Positions 27,985 through 36,800 of a stretch of DNA of 64,000 nucleotides are shown here, piece by piece. Below the pieces are notes generated by a model. That model was not told where the DNA came from. It made no database searches and saw nothing but the letters and a program-made list of their open reading frames with translations. Origin of the DNA: SIG701 sp045539595 (GTDB lineage: Bacteria; Bacillota; Clostridia; Oscillospirales; CAG-272); the NCBI GenBank assembly GCA_045539595.1, contig JAZQFQ010000058.1, forward strand, positions 62,001 to 126,000, given 5' to 3'. The position numbers and the translations under genes were made by a program. How positions within the stretch are numbered: position 1 is the stretch's first letter; every line of letters begins with the position of its first letter.

Positions 27985-29289
27985 ATGAACATCGGCGACA
28001 GAATAACAGCGGCATTTACGGACACATCCATTCTGGGGGCAGGCGTTGCCCGGGTAGAGGATATGGCCGTATTCTGCCCCGGCGCGGTGGCCGGCGACAC
28101 GGCGGAAATTGGGATCACTGCGGTAAAAAAACGGTACGCCGAGGCAAGCCTGATTCGGCTCATCACCCCGTCAGCCGATCGCGTACTGTCCGACTGCCCG
28201 GTTTCCGATGGATGCGGCGGATGCACATTCCGCCACATCACCTACGAAGCGGAAGCGAAATTGAAGGAGAAATCCGTCCGCGGCGCATTGCGCCGATGGG
28301 GCGATATTCACTGGGATCCCATCTTCACCGGCGCGGCGGATCACTACCGCAACAAGACCGTGTTCCATCTGGATGATTCCTACCACGCGGGCTATTACGC
28401 CGCCGCCACCAACTGCATCTGCTATCCGCCACAGGGCGGATGCCGGCTTCTGCCGCCATTGTTTGATTCGGTGGCAGGGGCCACCACGGCGATTCTGCGC
28501 CAGCAATCGTCGGAACTTCCCTTCCGGGCGCTGGCCATCCGCCGGGGGGCAGAGGACACCTTCACCGCCGTTCTGCACGCGGAGTGCGACAGTGATGACA
28601 TCCGCCGTGCCGCCGCAATATGGGCAGAGACGGTCCAACGGGATTTTCCCCGGGCGGCCGGGCTATTCCTCGGCATCGGCATGCCGGAGGAGCGGGACGT
28701 ACGGTATGAGCTGCTGTATGGAGAAAAGTATTTGACCGACCGTTTTCTCGGTCTGGAATTGCAGATCTCCCCGGCGGCCTTTTATCAGGTAAATCACGCC
28801 GTGGCGGAAGAATTATGCCGCACCGTGGCCCGCTATGCGGATCTGCAGCCGGGGGATGTAGCCGCCGATCTGTACTGCGGCACGGGCACCATCGGCCTGA
28901 CACTGGCGTCCCTGTCGCCCCAGGCGACGGTGATGGGCATTGAGATCGTGGAAAGCGCGGTTCGGGACGCCGTTGCCAACGGGTCGCGGAATCATCTGTC
29001 CAACATCCGTTTCCGATGCGGCGACAGCGCCACAGCGGAGGCGGAGGGAATGCATTTTGACTGCGTCGTCATCGACCCGCCCCGGAAAGGATGCTCCCCC
29101 GAAATGATCGGGGCGCTGCTTCGCTTGAATCCCCAGCGGATCGTGTACGTATCCTGCAATCCCGCCACGCTGGCCCGGGATGCGGCATCGCTGGCTGAAG
29201 CGGGATGGAGTATCACCCGGGCACAGCCCTTTGACATGTTCCCCCGCACGGGCCATTGCGAGTGCGTGGTAAAAATGGAGAAAGAATGA
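27985..29289 (+). CDS. rlmCD: RlmCD/TrmA-family RNA m5U methyltransferase
   Basis: SAM-dependent uracil-5-methyltransferase, probably of 23S rRNA. The 434-residue protein has an N-terminal TRAM domain, iron-sulfur ligands in CPVSDGCGGC (Cys71, 77, 80) plus a later cysteine, SAM motif DLYCGTGTIGLTL, the catalytic region VIDPPRKGC, and the nucleophile motif VSCNPATLARD. The gene symbol is by family; specificity (rRNA position or tRNA) cannot be told from sequence. Start fixed by GGAGG seven bases upstream. Confidence 0.9.
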   Translation: MNIGDRITAAFTDTSILGAGVARVEDMAVFCPGAVAGDTAEIGITAVKKRYAEASLIRLITPSADRVLSDCPVSDGCGGCTFRHITYEAEAKLKEKSVRGALRRWGDIHWDPIFTGAADHYRNKTVFHLDDSYHAGYYAAATNCICYPPQGGCRLLPPLFDSVAGATTAILRQQSSELPFRALAIRRGAEDTFTAVLHAECDSDDIRRAAAIWAETVQRDFPRAAGLFLGIGMPEERDVRYELLYGEKYLTDRFLGLELQISPAAFYQVNHAVAEELCRTVARYADLQPGDVAADLYCGTGTIGLTLASLSPQATVMGIEIVESAVRDAVANGSRNHLSNIRFRCGDSATAEAEGMHFDCVVIDPPRKGCSPEMIGALLRLNPQRIVYVSCNPATLARDAASLAEAGWSITRAQPFDMFPRTGHCECVVKMEKE

Positions 29290-29303
29290 TGAAAGGACAG
29301 CAT

Positions 29304-29774
29304 ATGAAAATCATCAAAAACATCTTAAGGTGGCTGCTCACCGTGCTGATCCTCTTGCCGATCCTGCTCTATACGGGCATCGTGATCGCCAACAACTGCA
29401 TCGCTGACAGCATAGAAAAGGATCTGCGCGCCATCGAATTGCCGGAAAATACCCGCCTGGTGGAATCGGTTTCCATAGCCGGTAAAATATTCGGCAACGG
29501 AAACGGGATGCAGTACATCGGGGTAATTCTGGTGGAAAGCGATATGTCCCCCGAGGAGTTGGAAGAGTACTACATGACCCACGGAAAGTCTGTCGGTGAA
29601 TACATCTCCGTCCGCAAGCAGGACAACCCGGACTGGCTTGGCGTCCATACGTTTCAGCATTTTGACGGCGCGGGAAACTACTACGCCATCGACTGCATGA
29701 AAACCAACATGAGCCACTACACAGACAGCGGATTTCTATGGGAGTTGCTGGATCTGGATTTGCGCGGCCACTGA
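29304..29774 (+). CDS. Membrane-anchored protein of unknown function
   Basis: A 156-residue protein with one N-terminal membrane anchor (about residues 8-30, LRWLLTVLILLPILLYTGIV) and an extracytoplasmic domain of mixed structure. The segment EELEEYYMTHGKSVGEYISV lies in its middle. No family was recognised. It starts 14 bases after the methyltransferase gene, so it is likely cotranscribed, and a strong terminator follows. ATG 29304 has AGGA six bases upstream. Confidence 0.7.
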   Translation: MKIIKNILRWLLTVLILLPILLYTGIVIANNCIADSIEKDLRAIELPENTRLVESVSIAGKIFGNGNGMQYIGVILVESDMSPEELEEYYMTHGKSVGEYISVRKQDNPDWLGVHTFQHFDGAGNYYAIDCMKTNMSHYTDSGFLWELLDLDLRGH

Positions 29775-29781
29775 ATAGTCA

Positions 29782-29812
29782 AAAAGCGGAGGGACATCCC
29801 TCCGCTTTTGTT
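29782..29812 (+). terminator. Terminator after the methyltransferase operon
   Basis: Thirteen-base stem AAAAGCGGAGGGA and complement with a short loop, then T-rich sequence. Confidence 0.9.
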
Positions 29813-29829
29813 ATTGTAAGGTTAATTTG

Positions 29830-30255
29830 TTACATAAAATCTATTTCATAGCGCGTGCCGTTTGAGAACAAAACGCCATGGCTCAGCCGAATGCAGAGGA
29901 TGCAGGTGTTGGGATCCTCGAAATCGTTGTGTCCGTTATCGATCCACCCGGAAAACACCTGCCGCATTTTACCGGCGATGTGTGCATTTTCCTCTTTGCC
30001 AAAGTAGCCTAAATTCACACCGGTTCCCTGGGCCGTAAACCAATCTCCGGCCATCGCCACGGTGGGATTTCGCTTAATCTGCTTCATTTTCCCGGACAAC
30101 CCGTGGGTCAGAACATAAAAAGCGCCGTCCTCGTAAAAGGCATCCACCTCTCGGACATAAGGGATGTTGTCAACGGATGTTGCCAGGGCGATAATGCTGT
30201 CGCGGCCAAAACGCTCCGACAGAATGGCTTCTGTTTCTTTTGTTAATTTCTGCAT
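29830..30255 (-). CDS. Pyridoxamine 5'-phosphate oxidase-like flavin protein
   Basis: A 141-residue split-barrel protein of the PNPOx-like group, probably binding FMN, F420 or haem-like cofactor. The sequence MQKLTKETEAILSERFGRDS then ALATSVDNIPYVREVDAFYED and YVLTHGLSGKMKQIKRNP is typical of clostridial stand-alone members of unknown substrate. ATG 30255 gives the family N-terminus; GGAGG is 11 bases before it, somewhat far. The open frame extends upstream without a similar domain. Confidence 0.8.
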   Translation of the reverse strand: MQKLTKETEAILSERFGRDSIIALATSVDNIPYVREVDAFYEDGAFYVLTHGLSGKMKQIKRNPTVAMAGDWFTAQGTGVNLGYFGKEENAHIAGKMRQVFSGWIDNGHNDFEDPNTCILCIRLSHGVLFSNGTRYEIDFM

Positions 30256-30302
30256 TTGAACACCGTCCTCCATCATATGTTTTACAATCGTTCCGCATCC
30301 GA

Positions 30303-30644
30303 TCAGCTCCACGCCAGGATCTGCCGGAACTGATCGGCGATCCAAAGCGACACAAGGAGCATGCCCGCCACATACAGAACCCGGCCCCACTTTTTCGGTA
30401 TCCTCCCGGATAAAAAGGCGGATGCTGCCGTTGTGCACAGGGAAACAAACAGCCAGAACAGCGCCGTAAAGTCGTTGGCATTGAAATTGTTTTCGACTAT
30501 GTTGCCAAAATCATCAATCACCGGACAGCCGCAGCCAAGCCATTTCACAATATACGCCTGATTCAGCCAGGCGTAAGGGAGGAACAAAACGATAAATAGC
30601 AACAGTGGCGAAGCAAGGATCGCCATCTTCTTAACAATCTTCAT
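30303..30644 (-). CDS. Small membrane protein
   Basis: A 113-residue protein with three predicted membrane segments (MAILASPLLLFIVLFLPYAW, DFTALFWLFVSLCTTAASAF, VLYVAGMLLVSLWIADQF). No family recognised. ATG 30644 has GGAGG six bases upstream; the ATG at 30650 touches that site and was rejected. Its leader contains the 19-bp repeat described at 30664. Confidence 0.6.
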   Translation of the reverse strand: MKIVKKMAILASPLLLFIVLFLPYAWLNQAYIVKWLGCGCPVIDDFGNIVENNFNANDFTALFWLFVSLCTTAASAFLSGRIPKKWGRVLYVAGMLLVSLWIADQFRQILAWS

Positions 30645-30663
30645 ACACATCCTCCGAATTCCA

Positions 30664-30682
30664 TTTTCACTGAATTGGACGG
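30664..30682 (-). repeat. 19-bp leader repeat, copy 1
   Basis: TTTTCACTGAATTGGACGG on the plus strand. It lies 12 bases upstream of the ribosome binding site of the membrane protein gene and just after the stop of the lipoprotein gene. A copy with one difference lies at 32045. Confidence 0.7.
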
Positions 30683-30687
30683 ATCAT

Positions 30688-32022
30688 TTACTCTTTCACG
30701 AATATAAGCGGCATTCCTTCGTCAATGATTGCTTCTCCTGCCTCCGTGCAAACAAAAGCAACCAGTCCATTGCTTTCATAGAGTTTTCCGCGAACTTCAC
30801 CTATGTATTCTTCGTTTGTGCCGTTATCATTAAAATAATGGTATGTTAGGTACAGAATGATTTCACCGGTTTCATTGTCATATTCAAACGTGCCGGTATA
30901 CCGGCCCCCCATATCTGTACCATCTGCATACGCGGAAAGACTAATTTCATTACCTTCCATCTGCACTGTATACACCATCATATATGCATTGGATCGATCG
31001 GTGGTATATCGTGCTTTCGTCATGATTTTGACATTCTCTTTGGAATAATCGCCACCTTTATATATATCTGCTGACCCACTCAAAAAACCAGTAATGTTAT
31101 TTTCTGATTCTTCACAAGAAACGATACTTCCGTTTGTTATCGTAACCTTAAAAGTAACATACTGTTCTATAGAATTATCGTATTTCCCCCTGGTGCTGCC
31201 GAACACGAAATATACGATTCCATCTTCATAGGCCTGAATTTTTCCACTCCAACCGCTGCCCGTGTTTCCGTTTTCTCCATATATTGCAACACAAGTCCAC
31301 GCACCGCCGTTTGTCAGCGGTTCCAGTTCGGGAGTTATTTCAGTCACACGATACTGTCGAAAGAAGGATTCTGCCATCAAGTCAAATCTGATAAATATGA
31401 TTTCACCGTTTTCGCCGATTTCATATCCACAGTATGTCTGACAAGGAAGTTGTTGTCCGTTTGAATCCATCGTTGCATATATATTGGCATAGTTTCGTCC
31501 CTTGTTATCGGTTTGAAGGTCAAAGGTGTAATTATACGGTGCATCGTATTCGTAGGGTGCAGTATATCCGCTAAACCGATAAATTTTACCGTCTTGCTCA
31601 ATGTAAAGCGGATAATCTGTTTTCACCCAAGTGTTCATCAATCCACTTGTAACATTTCGATTAAAATACAAAAGACAAAGTGCCCGCAACTCATCCAAAT
31701 TAGCAAACTCATCCATCTTTACTTCTTGATATCGCTCGTTGTTATACAGAATTTCATTTTCGGCGTATGTTAATTTCCCATACCTTGTAAATAGTGAATA
31801 TATCCATTCTGCCTTGTGATAGATATCTTCAAAAGACTGCGTGGCAATTTCTTGGTCCGCGACTGTTTCCTGTGGGGGTGTTTCCTCCATATCTGTATCC
31901 GTATTTGGTGGATTTACATCCGTATTGGGAGGGATAGTGTCGGAGCTCGGCTTGATACTCATACATCCTACAAGTAATAAAACGAGCGACAAAATGAAAA
32001 TCGGTACAATAATTTTTTTCAT
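30688..32022 (-). CDS. Lipoprotein of unknown function, A+T-rich
   Basis: A 444-residue protein with signal peptide and lipobox LVGCMS (Cys20 lipidated), a Pro/Thr-rich spacer with a PPNTDVNPPNTD repeat, then a long beta-rich extracellular region of about 380 residues. Motifs such as YGENGNTGSGWSGKIQAYEDGIV suggest repeated beta modules, but no family was recognised. Base composition is clearly more A+T-rich than the housekeeping neighbours. Near-identical 19-bp sequences flank it, which may mean insertion or duplication of a leader. AGGAGG lies nine bases before the ATG. Confidence 0.75.
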   Translation of the reverse strand: MKKIIVPIFILSLVLLLVGCMSIKPSSDTIPPNTDVNPPNTDTDMEETPPQETVADQEIATQSFEDIYHKAEWIYSLFTRYGKLTYAENEILYNNERYQEVKMDEFANLDELRALCLLYFNRNVTSGLMNTWVKTDYPLYIEQDGKIYRFSGYTAPYEYDAPYNYTFDLQTDNKGRNYANIYATMDSNGQQLPCQTYCGYEIGENGEIIFIRFDLMAESFFRQYRVTEITPELEPLTNGGAWTCVAIYGENGNTGSGWSGKIQAYEDGIVYFVFGSTRGKYDNSIEQYVTFKVTITNGSIVSCEESENNITGFLSGSADIYKGGDYSKENVKIMTKARYTTDRSNAYMMVYTVQMEGNEISLSAYADGTDMGGRYTGTFEYDNETGEIILYLTYHYFNDNGTNEEYIGEVRGKLYESNGLVAFVCTEAGEAIIDEGMPLIFVKE

Positions 32023-32044
32023 ACAACTTTACCTCCTTTGTATG

Positions 32045-32063
32045 TTTTCACCGAATTGGACGG
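32045..32063 (-). repeat. 19-bp leader repeat, copy 2
   Basis: TTTTCACCGAATTGGACGG, matching 18 of 19 bases of the copy at 30664, again placed upstream of a ribosome binding site. Confidence 0.7.
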
Positions 32064-32115
32064 GCGGACAATGGAAAAGTTCCACGTGCTCATGATTCTT
32101 TTATGGGGATTCCCC

Positions 32116-32955
32116 TCACCGCAGCCCGATCCCCGCCAGCACCTGGGTAGTGGTGATGCCGGTGTATGTATAGGTCAAATCCTCCGCCGCAAACGGCAGA
32201 TCCACCTCGCCCGATAGGACGATGAGGGCGTAATTGCGGCGGATGCGGTCCGTGCTGTTCATAACGGAGGCACGGACGGAAGGCTTGGCAATCTCCTCCG
32301 TATGGGCGATCAGATCCTCCACATCGCCAAACTGATTCATCAGAGCGGCGGCGGTTTTCGGGCCGATCTTATCCACCCCGCGTATATTGTCCGAGGTATC
32401 CCCGGTCAGGGATTTATAGGATGCGTAGCGACTGGGATTGATGCCTAACTTCTGACGGATGTACGCGGGATCGCACAAGATGGAATGATCTCCCCGATAC
32501 CGGAGCACGTGGACGCGGTCGGTGATGAGCTGGAAGAAATCGCTGTCCTGCGAGGCGATCACCACATCTGCGTCGCCGCCATAGCGGCGGGCGTAGCCGG
32601 CGATCCAATCATCGGCTTCGCACATTTGTGTTTCGCGGCAGCGGATGCCCAGGTAATCCAGCGCGCGAAAAATATCAGGCAACTGGGAAAAGGGCGTGTC
32701 CTCCTCGGGCACGTCGTGATAATCCGGGCGGTTGGCCTTGTATGCTTCATCGATTTCGGTGCGGGCGTTTTCGCACTCCCCGTCAAAAGCCACGAACACA
32801 TGGGTGGGGGACACGGCACGGATCATCTTGAGCAGTGCGCCCACAAATCCCAGGGTTCCCTGGATGGCCTTGCCCCGGGAATTGGTAATCCGGGCCGGCA
32901 TTCCGTAGAACATCTGAAAGAGCAGATTGCTTCCGTCCACGATGAGCAGCTTCAC
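32116..32955 (-). CDS. Stand-alone 5'-3' exonuclease (flap-endonuclease type)
   Basis: Resembles the N-terminal 5'-nuclease domain of DNA polymerase I without a polymerase part (279 residues). Metal-binding acidic motifs are visible: IVDGSNLLFQ, AFDGE, ANRPDY, CEADDWIAGYA, ASQDSDFFQL, and the helix-hairpin-helix GVDKIGPKTAAALMNQFG with SLTGDTSDNIRG. Such genes (YpcP or ExoIX-like) act in Okazaki fragment processing. Divergent from the DHH operon. Confidence 0.92.
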   Translation of the reverse strand: MKLLIVDGSNLLFQMFYGMPARITNSRGKAIQGTLGFVGALLKMIRAVSPTHVFVAFDGECENARTEIDEAYKANRPDYHDVPEEDTPFSQLPDIFRALDYLGIRCRETQMCEADDWIAGYARRYGGDADVVIASQDSDFFQLITDRVHVLRYRGDHSILCDPAYIRQKLGINPSRYASYKSLTGDTSDNIRGVDKIGPKTAAALMNQFGDVEDLIAHTEEIAKPSVRASVMNSTDRIRRNYALIVLSGEVDLPFAAEDLTYTYTGITTTQVLAGIGLR

Positions 32956-33003
32956 CCTTTGTACCTCCTATGTGTATTTTTTACGATTATTTTCAAAAAC
33001 CGT

Positions 33004-33032
33004 TTGCTTTTTTGGACAATTTCGTGTATACT
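33004..33032 (+). promoter_or_regulatory. Promoter of the DHH-surE operon
   Basis: TTGCTT (33004-33009) and TATACT (33027-33032), spacer 17 bp. A 6-bp hairpin GGATGG/CCATCC at 33043-33062 follows in the leader, without a T run. Confidence 0.6.
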
Positions 33033-33136
33033 ATAGTGTTCAGGATGGAGAGAGAACCATCCCCTTCTCTATTTATTATACCCTGCAATGATACGAAATG
33101 CAAGCGCCGAATCAGCCATACATAAGGAGATACGCC

Positions 33137-34078
33137 ATGTTTGAAGCCATACTCCGCGAGATACAAAGTTACGACACGATCATCCTGCACCGCCACAGCC
33201 GCCCGGACGGAGACGCTCTGGGCAGCCAGTTCGGACTGAAATATATTCTGCAGGCCAGTTATCCCCACAAGGCCATATACGCCGTGGGGGATGATCCGGG
33301 TAACTACCGTTTCATCGGCGGGGGTGTCATGGACGAGATTCCCGACAGCACCTACGCAGGCGCGCTGGCCATCCTTCTGGACACGGGCTCCCCTGTCCTG
33401 ATCAGCGATGATCGGTACCGCCTTGCCGCACGGACCGTGCGGATCGATCACCATATTTTCTCCGGCAAAATTGCCGACGTGGAAGTGGTGGACAGCACGT
33501 TTGAGAGCTGTTGTGGACTGGTTACCGAGATGGCCATAGAGAGCGGTCTGGTGCTGAACGCAGCCGCCGCCAAGGCGCTGTACACCGGCATGGTCACGGA
33601 TTCCGGACGATTCCGCTACGACGGCACATCCGCCCGCACCCATCGGCTGGCATCCCGTTTGCGGGAGGAAGATTTTGATCCCAGCGAGATCTATCGGGAT
33701 CTGTACGCCGACGATTATGAAAACAAAAAACGGAAGGCCCAGTTTATGCTGAAGGTGCAGTTCACGCCCAACCGGGTGGCCTACATCTACACCACCAAGG
33801 AGGAAGTGGCGGAATTGGGCATCAGCGTCTTCTCCGCGTCCCGGGGCATGGTCAATCTTATGGCCGACATCCGCGGCACGGATATCTGGGTGAACTTCAC
33901 CGAGGACGAGGAAGGCATCCTCTGCGAACTTCGCTCCGGCGGGCCGAATATCAACCCCATTGCGGTGAAATACGGCGGCGGCGGTCACGCCAAGGCCAGC
34001 GGGGCCACGGTGCCCGATTACGAAACGGCCATGGCCATGCTGAAAGATCTGGATGACATGGCGAAAGGAGAGGAATAA
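33137..34078 (+). CDS. nrnA: DHH/DHHA1 phosphoesterase, NrnA-like, first copy
   Basis: Predicted oligoribonuclease or pAp phosphatase that degrades short RNA and possibly pApA. The 313-residue protein has motif I HSRPDGDALGS (Asp24, Asp26), motif III VRIDHHIFSG (His105, His106) and the DHHA1 signature YGGGGHAKASGA. ATG 33137 follows AAGGAG by eight bases. Its stop overlaps the start of the next gene as TAATG, and the next gene is a divergent paralogue. Confidence 0.9.
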   Translation: MFEAILREIQSYDTIILHRHSRPDGDALGSQFGLKYILQASYPHKAIYAVGDDPGNYRFIGGGVMDEIPDSTYAGALAILLDTGSPVLISDDRYRLAARTVRIDHHIFSGKIADVEVVDSTFESCCGLVTEMAIESGLVLNAAAAKALYTGMVTDSGRFRYDGTSARTHRLASRLREEDFDPSEIYRDLYADDYENKKRKAQFMLKVQFTPNRVAYIYTTKEEVAELGISVFSASRGMVNLMADIRGTDIWVNFTEDEEGILCELRSGGPNINPIAVKYGGGGHAKASGATVPDYETAMAMLKDLDDMAKGEE

Positions 34079-35064
34079 TGAATTACGAGATCAAAAAACA
34101 GATTCTGGACAAGATACAGGAGTACAGCCGCATTATCCTGTTCCGCCATGTACGCAATGACGGTGACTGCGTAGGGGCGACAAAGGGCCTGAAGGAGATT
34201 CTTCGCCTGACGTGGCCGGAAAAGGAGATCTACATCATCGACGCGGAGACGGCGAAATATCTGGAATTCATGGGGCCTGAGGACGAGGAGCTTCCCGATG
34301 AAATGTACGCCGATGCTCTGGGCATCGTTCTGGACACCGCATCCGAGTCGCGGATCTCCAACAAGAAATACACCCTCTGCCGCGAGGTCATCAAAATCGA
34401 TCACCACATCCCGCTGGAGCATTACGGATCCATCGAATGGGTGGAGGAGGAGCGCTCCTCCTGCTGTGAGATGATCGTGGATTTCTACAATACGTTCCGG
34501 GATGTTTTGAAGATCAATTCCGAGGCGGCCACCCATCTGTACACCGGCATGGTGACGGATTCCGGCCGCTTCAAGTACAGCGGTGTGACGGGGGACACCC
34601 TCCGCAATGCGGCCATCCTTCTGGATGTGGGCGTGGACACAGATCTGCTCTTCGCCAGACTGTATCTGGAGGCCTACGAATATCTGAAGTTCAAGGCCCA
34701 CATCTACGAGCGGATGCAGATCACCGAAAACGGCGTGGCCTACATCTACATCGATCGGGCTATGCAGGAAGAGTTCGGTCTGTCCCTGGAGCAGGCCAGC
34801 GCCTGCATCGGCAATCTGGACTCCATCCGCGGATGCATCAGCTGGATCGCGTTTATCGAAAGCGGAGATGAGGCCGGCACCATCCGCGTGAGACTGCGCT
34901 CCCGCTTTGTGCACATCAACTCCGTCGCGGAGAAATACCGGGGCGGCGGACACGCCTGCGCCAGCGGCGCCACCGTATACAATCGGGAGGAAGTGGACGC
35001 GCTTCTGGCCGATGCGGACGCTCTGGTGAAAGAATACAAGGAAACCCACGAGGGCTGGCTATGA
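34078..35064 (+). CDS. DHH/DHHA1 phosphoesterase, NrnA-like, second copy
   Basis: A 328-residue paralogue of the preceding gene with motif I HVRNDGDCVGA, motif III IKIDHHIPLEHYG and DHHA1 YRGGGHACASGA. Both share YTGMVTDSGRF. The motif I residue after DGD differs (Cys in place of Ala), and the middle domain is poorly conserved, so substrate preference may differ. It is translationally coupled on both sides (TAATG upstream, ATGA with surE downstream). Confidence 0.9.
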   Translation: MNYEIKKQILDKIQEYSRIILFRHVRNDGDCVGATKGLKEILRLTWPEKEIYIIDAETAKYLEFMGPEDEELPDEMYADALGIVLDTASESRISNKKYTLCREVIKIDHHIPLEHYGSIEWVEEERSSCCEMIVDFYNTFRDVLKINSEAATHLYTGMVTDSGRFKYSGVTGDTLRNAAILLDVGVDTDLLFARLYLEAYEYLKFKAHIYERMQITENGVAYIYIDRAMQEEFGLSLEQASACIGNLDSIRGCISWIAFIESGDEAGTIRVRLRSRFVHINSVAEKYRGGGHACASGATVYNREEVDALLADADALVKEYKETHEGWL

Positions 35065-35783
35065 GAATTCTGCTGACAAACGACGACGGACTCCATGCGG
35101 AGGGGCTAATCCCTCTGATCCGCTGGTGCCGCAAGCTGGGGGAGGTGATCCCCGTGGTGCCGAAAGTGGAGCAGAGCGGCAAAAGCCACAGCATCGATAT
35201 CCACGAACCTTTTGAAGTGAAAAAGGTGCAGCTGGCGCCGGACATCACCGCATGGGCGGTGGATTCCACCCCGGCGGACTGCGTGCGATTCGCTGTTTTG
35301 GGATTGAAGATGGACTTTGATCTTCTGATCTCCGGGGTGAACCGTGGGCTGAATATCGGTCGGGATATTATGTATTCCGGCACCGCAGGAGCGGTATTTG
35401 AGGCGGGCAGTATGAAGATCCCCGCTATTGCCCTCTCCACCGATCCCGCGTCCTACCCCTGCAACGAGGCGCATCTGGACACGGTGTATGATTACTTCAT
35501 GGCACACGATCTGATGGGCAAGCACAGCCTGTACAACGTGAACATCCCCAAGGATCCCGTCGGTATACGGATCACCCGGCAGGGCGGCCCCTACTACTCC
35601 GACGATTTTGATCCACAGGGCAACGATATGTATCTTGCCCGGGGAAAGAGCGTGTACACCGAGGGGCACGATTACGAGATCGACACCAACGCGGCTCTGC
35701 ATGGGTACATCTCCATCTCCCCGCTGACGATCTGCCGCACGGATCTCTGTATGTTTGAGAAACTGCGGGAATTGAATCAGTAA
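35061..35783 (+). CDS. surE: 5'/3'-nucleotidase SurE
   Basis: Metal-dependent phosphatase of nucleoside monophosphates. The 240-residue protein begins MRILLTNDDGLHAEGL and shows the VDSTPADCVRFA and DLLISGVNRGLNIGRDIMYSGTAGA motifs with the metal-binding Asp, Asp, Ser and Asn. Its ATG overlaps the previous stop. With the two DHH phosphoesterases it forms a three-gene operon that could turn short oligonucleotides into nucleosides. Confidence 0.95.
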   Translation: MRILLTNDDGLHAEGLIPLIRWCRKLGEVIPVVPKVEQSGKSHSIDIHEPFEVKKVQLAPDITAWAVDSTPADCVRFAVLGLKMDFDLLISGVNRGLNIGRDIMYSGTAGAVFEAGSMKIPAIALSTDPASYPCNEAHLDTVYDYFMAHDLMGKHSLYNVNIPKDPVGIRITRQGGPYYSDDFDPQGNDMYLARGKSVYTEGHDYEIDTNAALHGYISISPLTICRTDLCMFEKLRELNQ

Positions 35784-35788
35784 GAAAT

Positions 35789-35820
35789 CCCCCTGACGGT
35801 TTTCGTCAGGGGGTATTTTA
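35789..35820 (+). terminator. Terminator of the DHH-surE operon
   Basis: Ten-base stem CCCCCTGACG/CGTCAGGGGG with a GTTTT loop, then TATTTTA. Confidence 0.9.
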
Positions 35821-35830
35821 TCCATATGCA

Positions 35831-36526
35831 TCAATCGGTTTCCGGCTCGAAAGTAATTTTGTATTTGTCCATGTAGTATAGTCTTTGTATATTCGTCAAA
35901 CCTGTGGACGCTGCAGTGCTCATAATAGCTAAAAGGAGTATAATAGTTATGTTGAATGCTAATTGATTGTGCCGCAAATATTTTCTGTACATTCGCGTGA
36001 CCCGCATGTAGAACAAGAAGGATGTTCCCACACCTGCAGCCACAACCGGCTTCGGCACGGATCTCTTCTTAGTGCGCATATTCTTGTGAGCAATAAATCC
36101 CATAATCACCGGTACAAGAATGACAGGCACATACAACAAGAGCACCGATATATGGACTCCTATCTCTGTGAAAAAATACATCAGCTCAATAAGACAAATA
36201 TCCAATGTCCACATCGTACTGCGAACGAGGTTCATAATCAATCGTTCTCTGTGTCCATATACTTTGGACTTTAAGGAGGTAACGGAATACACCGTTATAA
36301 TACAGAACAAATTGACAAGTACAAACACAAGGGGAATAAGAAGGAAGTATCCCTTGAACTTAAACCACGGATAGATACCGCCAATCAGCAACATTGCCAC
36401 TGCTGTGATTGTGAGCGTCTTTTGGCAAAAGTATCGAGTCAGGACAGGACTGCATCCTTCCAATATGTAATCCTTGATGTTCTCCCGAAACAGGGCTTCG
36501 TCTCGCCTTTCCTTTTCGCTTTTCAT
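35831..36526 (-). CDS. Membrane protein of unknown function, paralogue A
   Basis: A 231-residue protein with about six membrane segments (for example AVAMLLIGGIYPWF, LLIPLVFVLVNLFCIITVY, HISVLLLYVPVILVPVIMGF) and a basic loop KNMRTKKRSVPKP. No family recognised. It begins MKSEKERRDEALFREN after GGAGG. Its neighbour at 36801-37496 is the same length and nearly the same sequence throughout, so this is a recent tandem duplication. Transcribed from the repeated promoter module at 36569. Confidence 0.75.
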   Translation of the reverse strand: MKSEKERRDEALFRENIKDYILEGCSPVLTRYFCQKTLTITAVAMLLIGGIYPWFKFKGYFLLIPLVFVLVNLFCIITVYSVTSLKSKVYGHRERLIMNLVRSTMWTLDICLIELMYFFTEIGVHISVLLLYVPVILVPVIMGFIAHKNMRTKKRSVPKPVVAAGVGTSFLFYMRVTRMYRKYLRHNQLAFNITIILLLAIMSTAASTGLTNIQRLYYMDKYKITFEPETD

Positions 36527-36568
36527 AAAACACCTCCGCCACAAAAATTGACAGAACCTACTATATTC

Positions 36569-36641
36569 ATTATACCACATCCACCCCGCATGTCAAGCGG
36601 GGCGGTTTTGAAAAAGGAGCTGCCCGGCGGGCAGCTCCTTT
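36569..36641 (-). repeat. Terminator-promoter module, copy 1
   Basis: Read on the minus strand it has a terminator stem of 13 bp (AAAGGAGCTGCCC) with T run for the upstream gene, then a TTGACA -35 (36591-36596) flanked by CCCCGC and GCGGGG, a 16-bp spacer, and TATAAT (36569-36574) for paralogue A. Near-identical modules follow at 37540, 38208 and 39742. Confidence 0.85.
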
Positions 36642-36800
36642 GGTGGGTAAAGATAATATGGGGTTCTTTCACAGGGAGGGAGAGACAACCATCTCAAACG
36701 CCGAAGTTTTCTCTCCCTCCCTACGTTCGCTTCGCGAACTTACCTTCCCTCACATCCTTGGCTTTCGCCTATGTGGGGATGGATAAAAGATATAGATGCA
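36642..36800. other. Gene-free segment with strong inverted repeats
   Basis: 159 bases without a gene. It contains a 12-bp stem AGGGAGGGAGAG (36673-36684) paired with 36711-36722, a GTTCGC/GCGAAC hairpin (near 36725-36739) and an ACATCC...GGATG pair near 36752-36782. It may be a decayed non-autonomous element or simply the 3' region of paralogue B. Confidence 0.4.
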
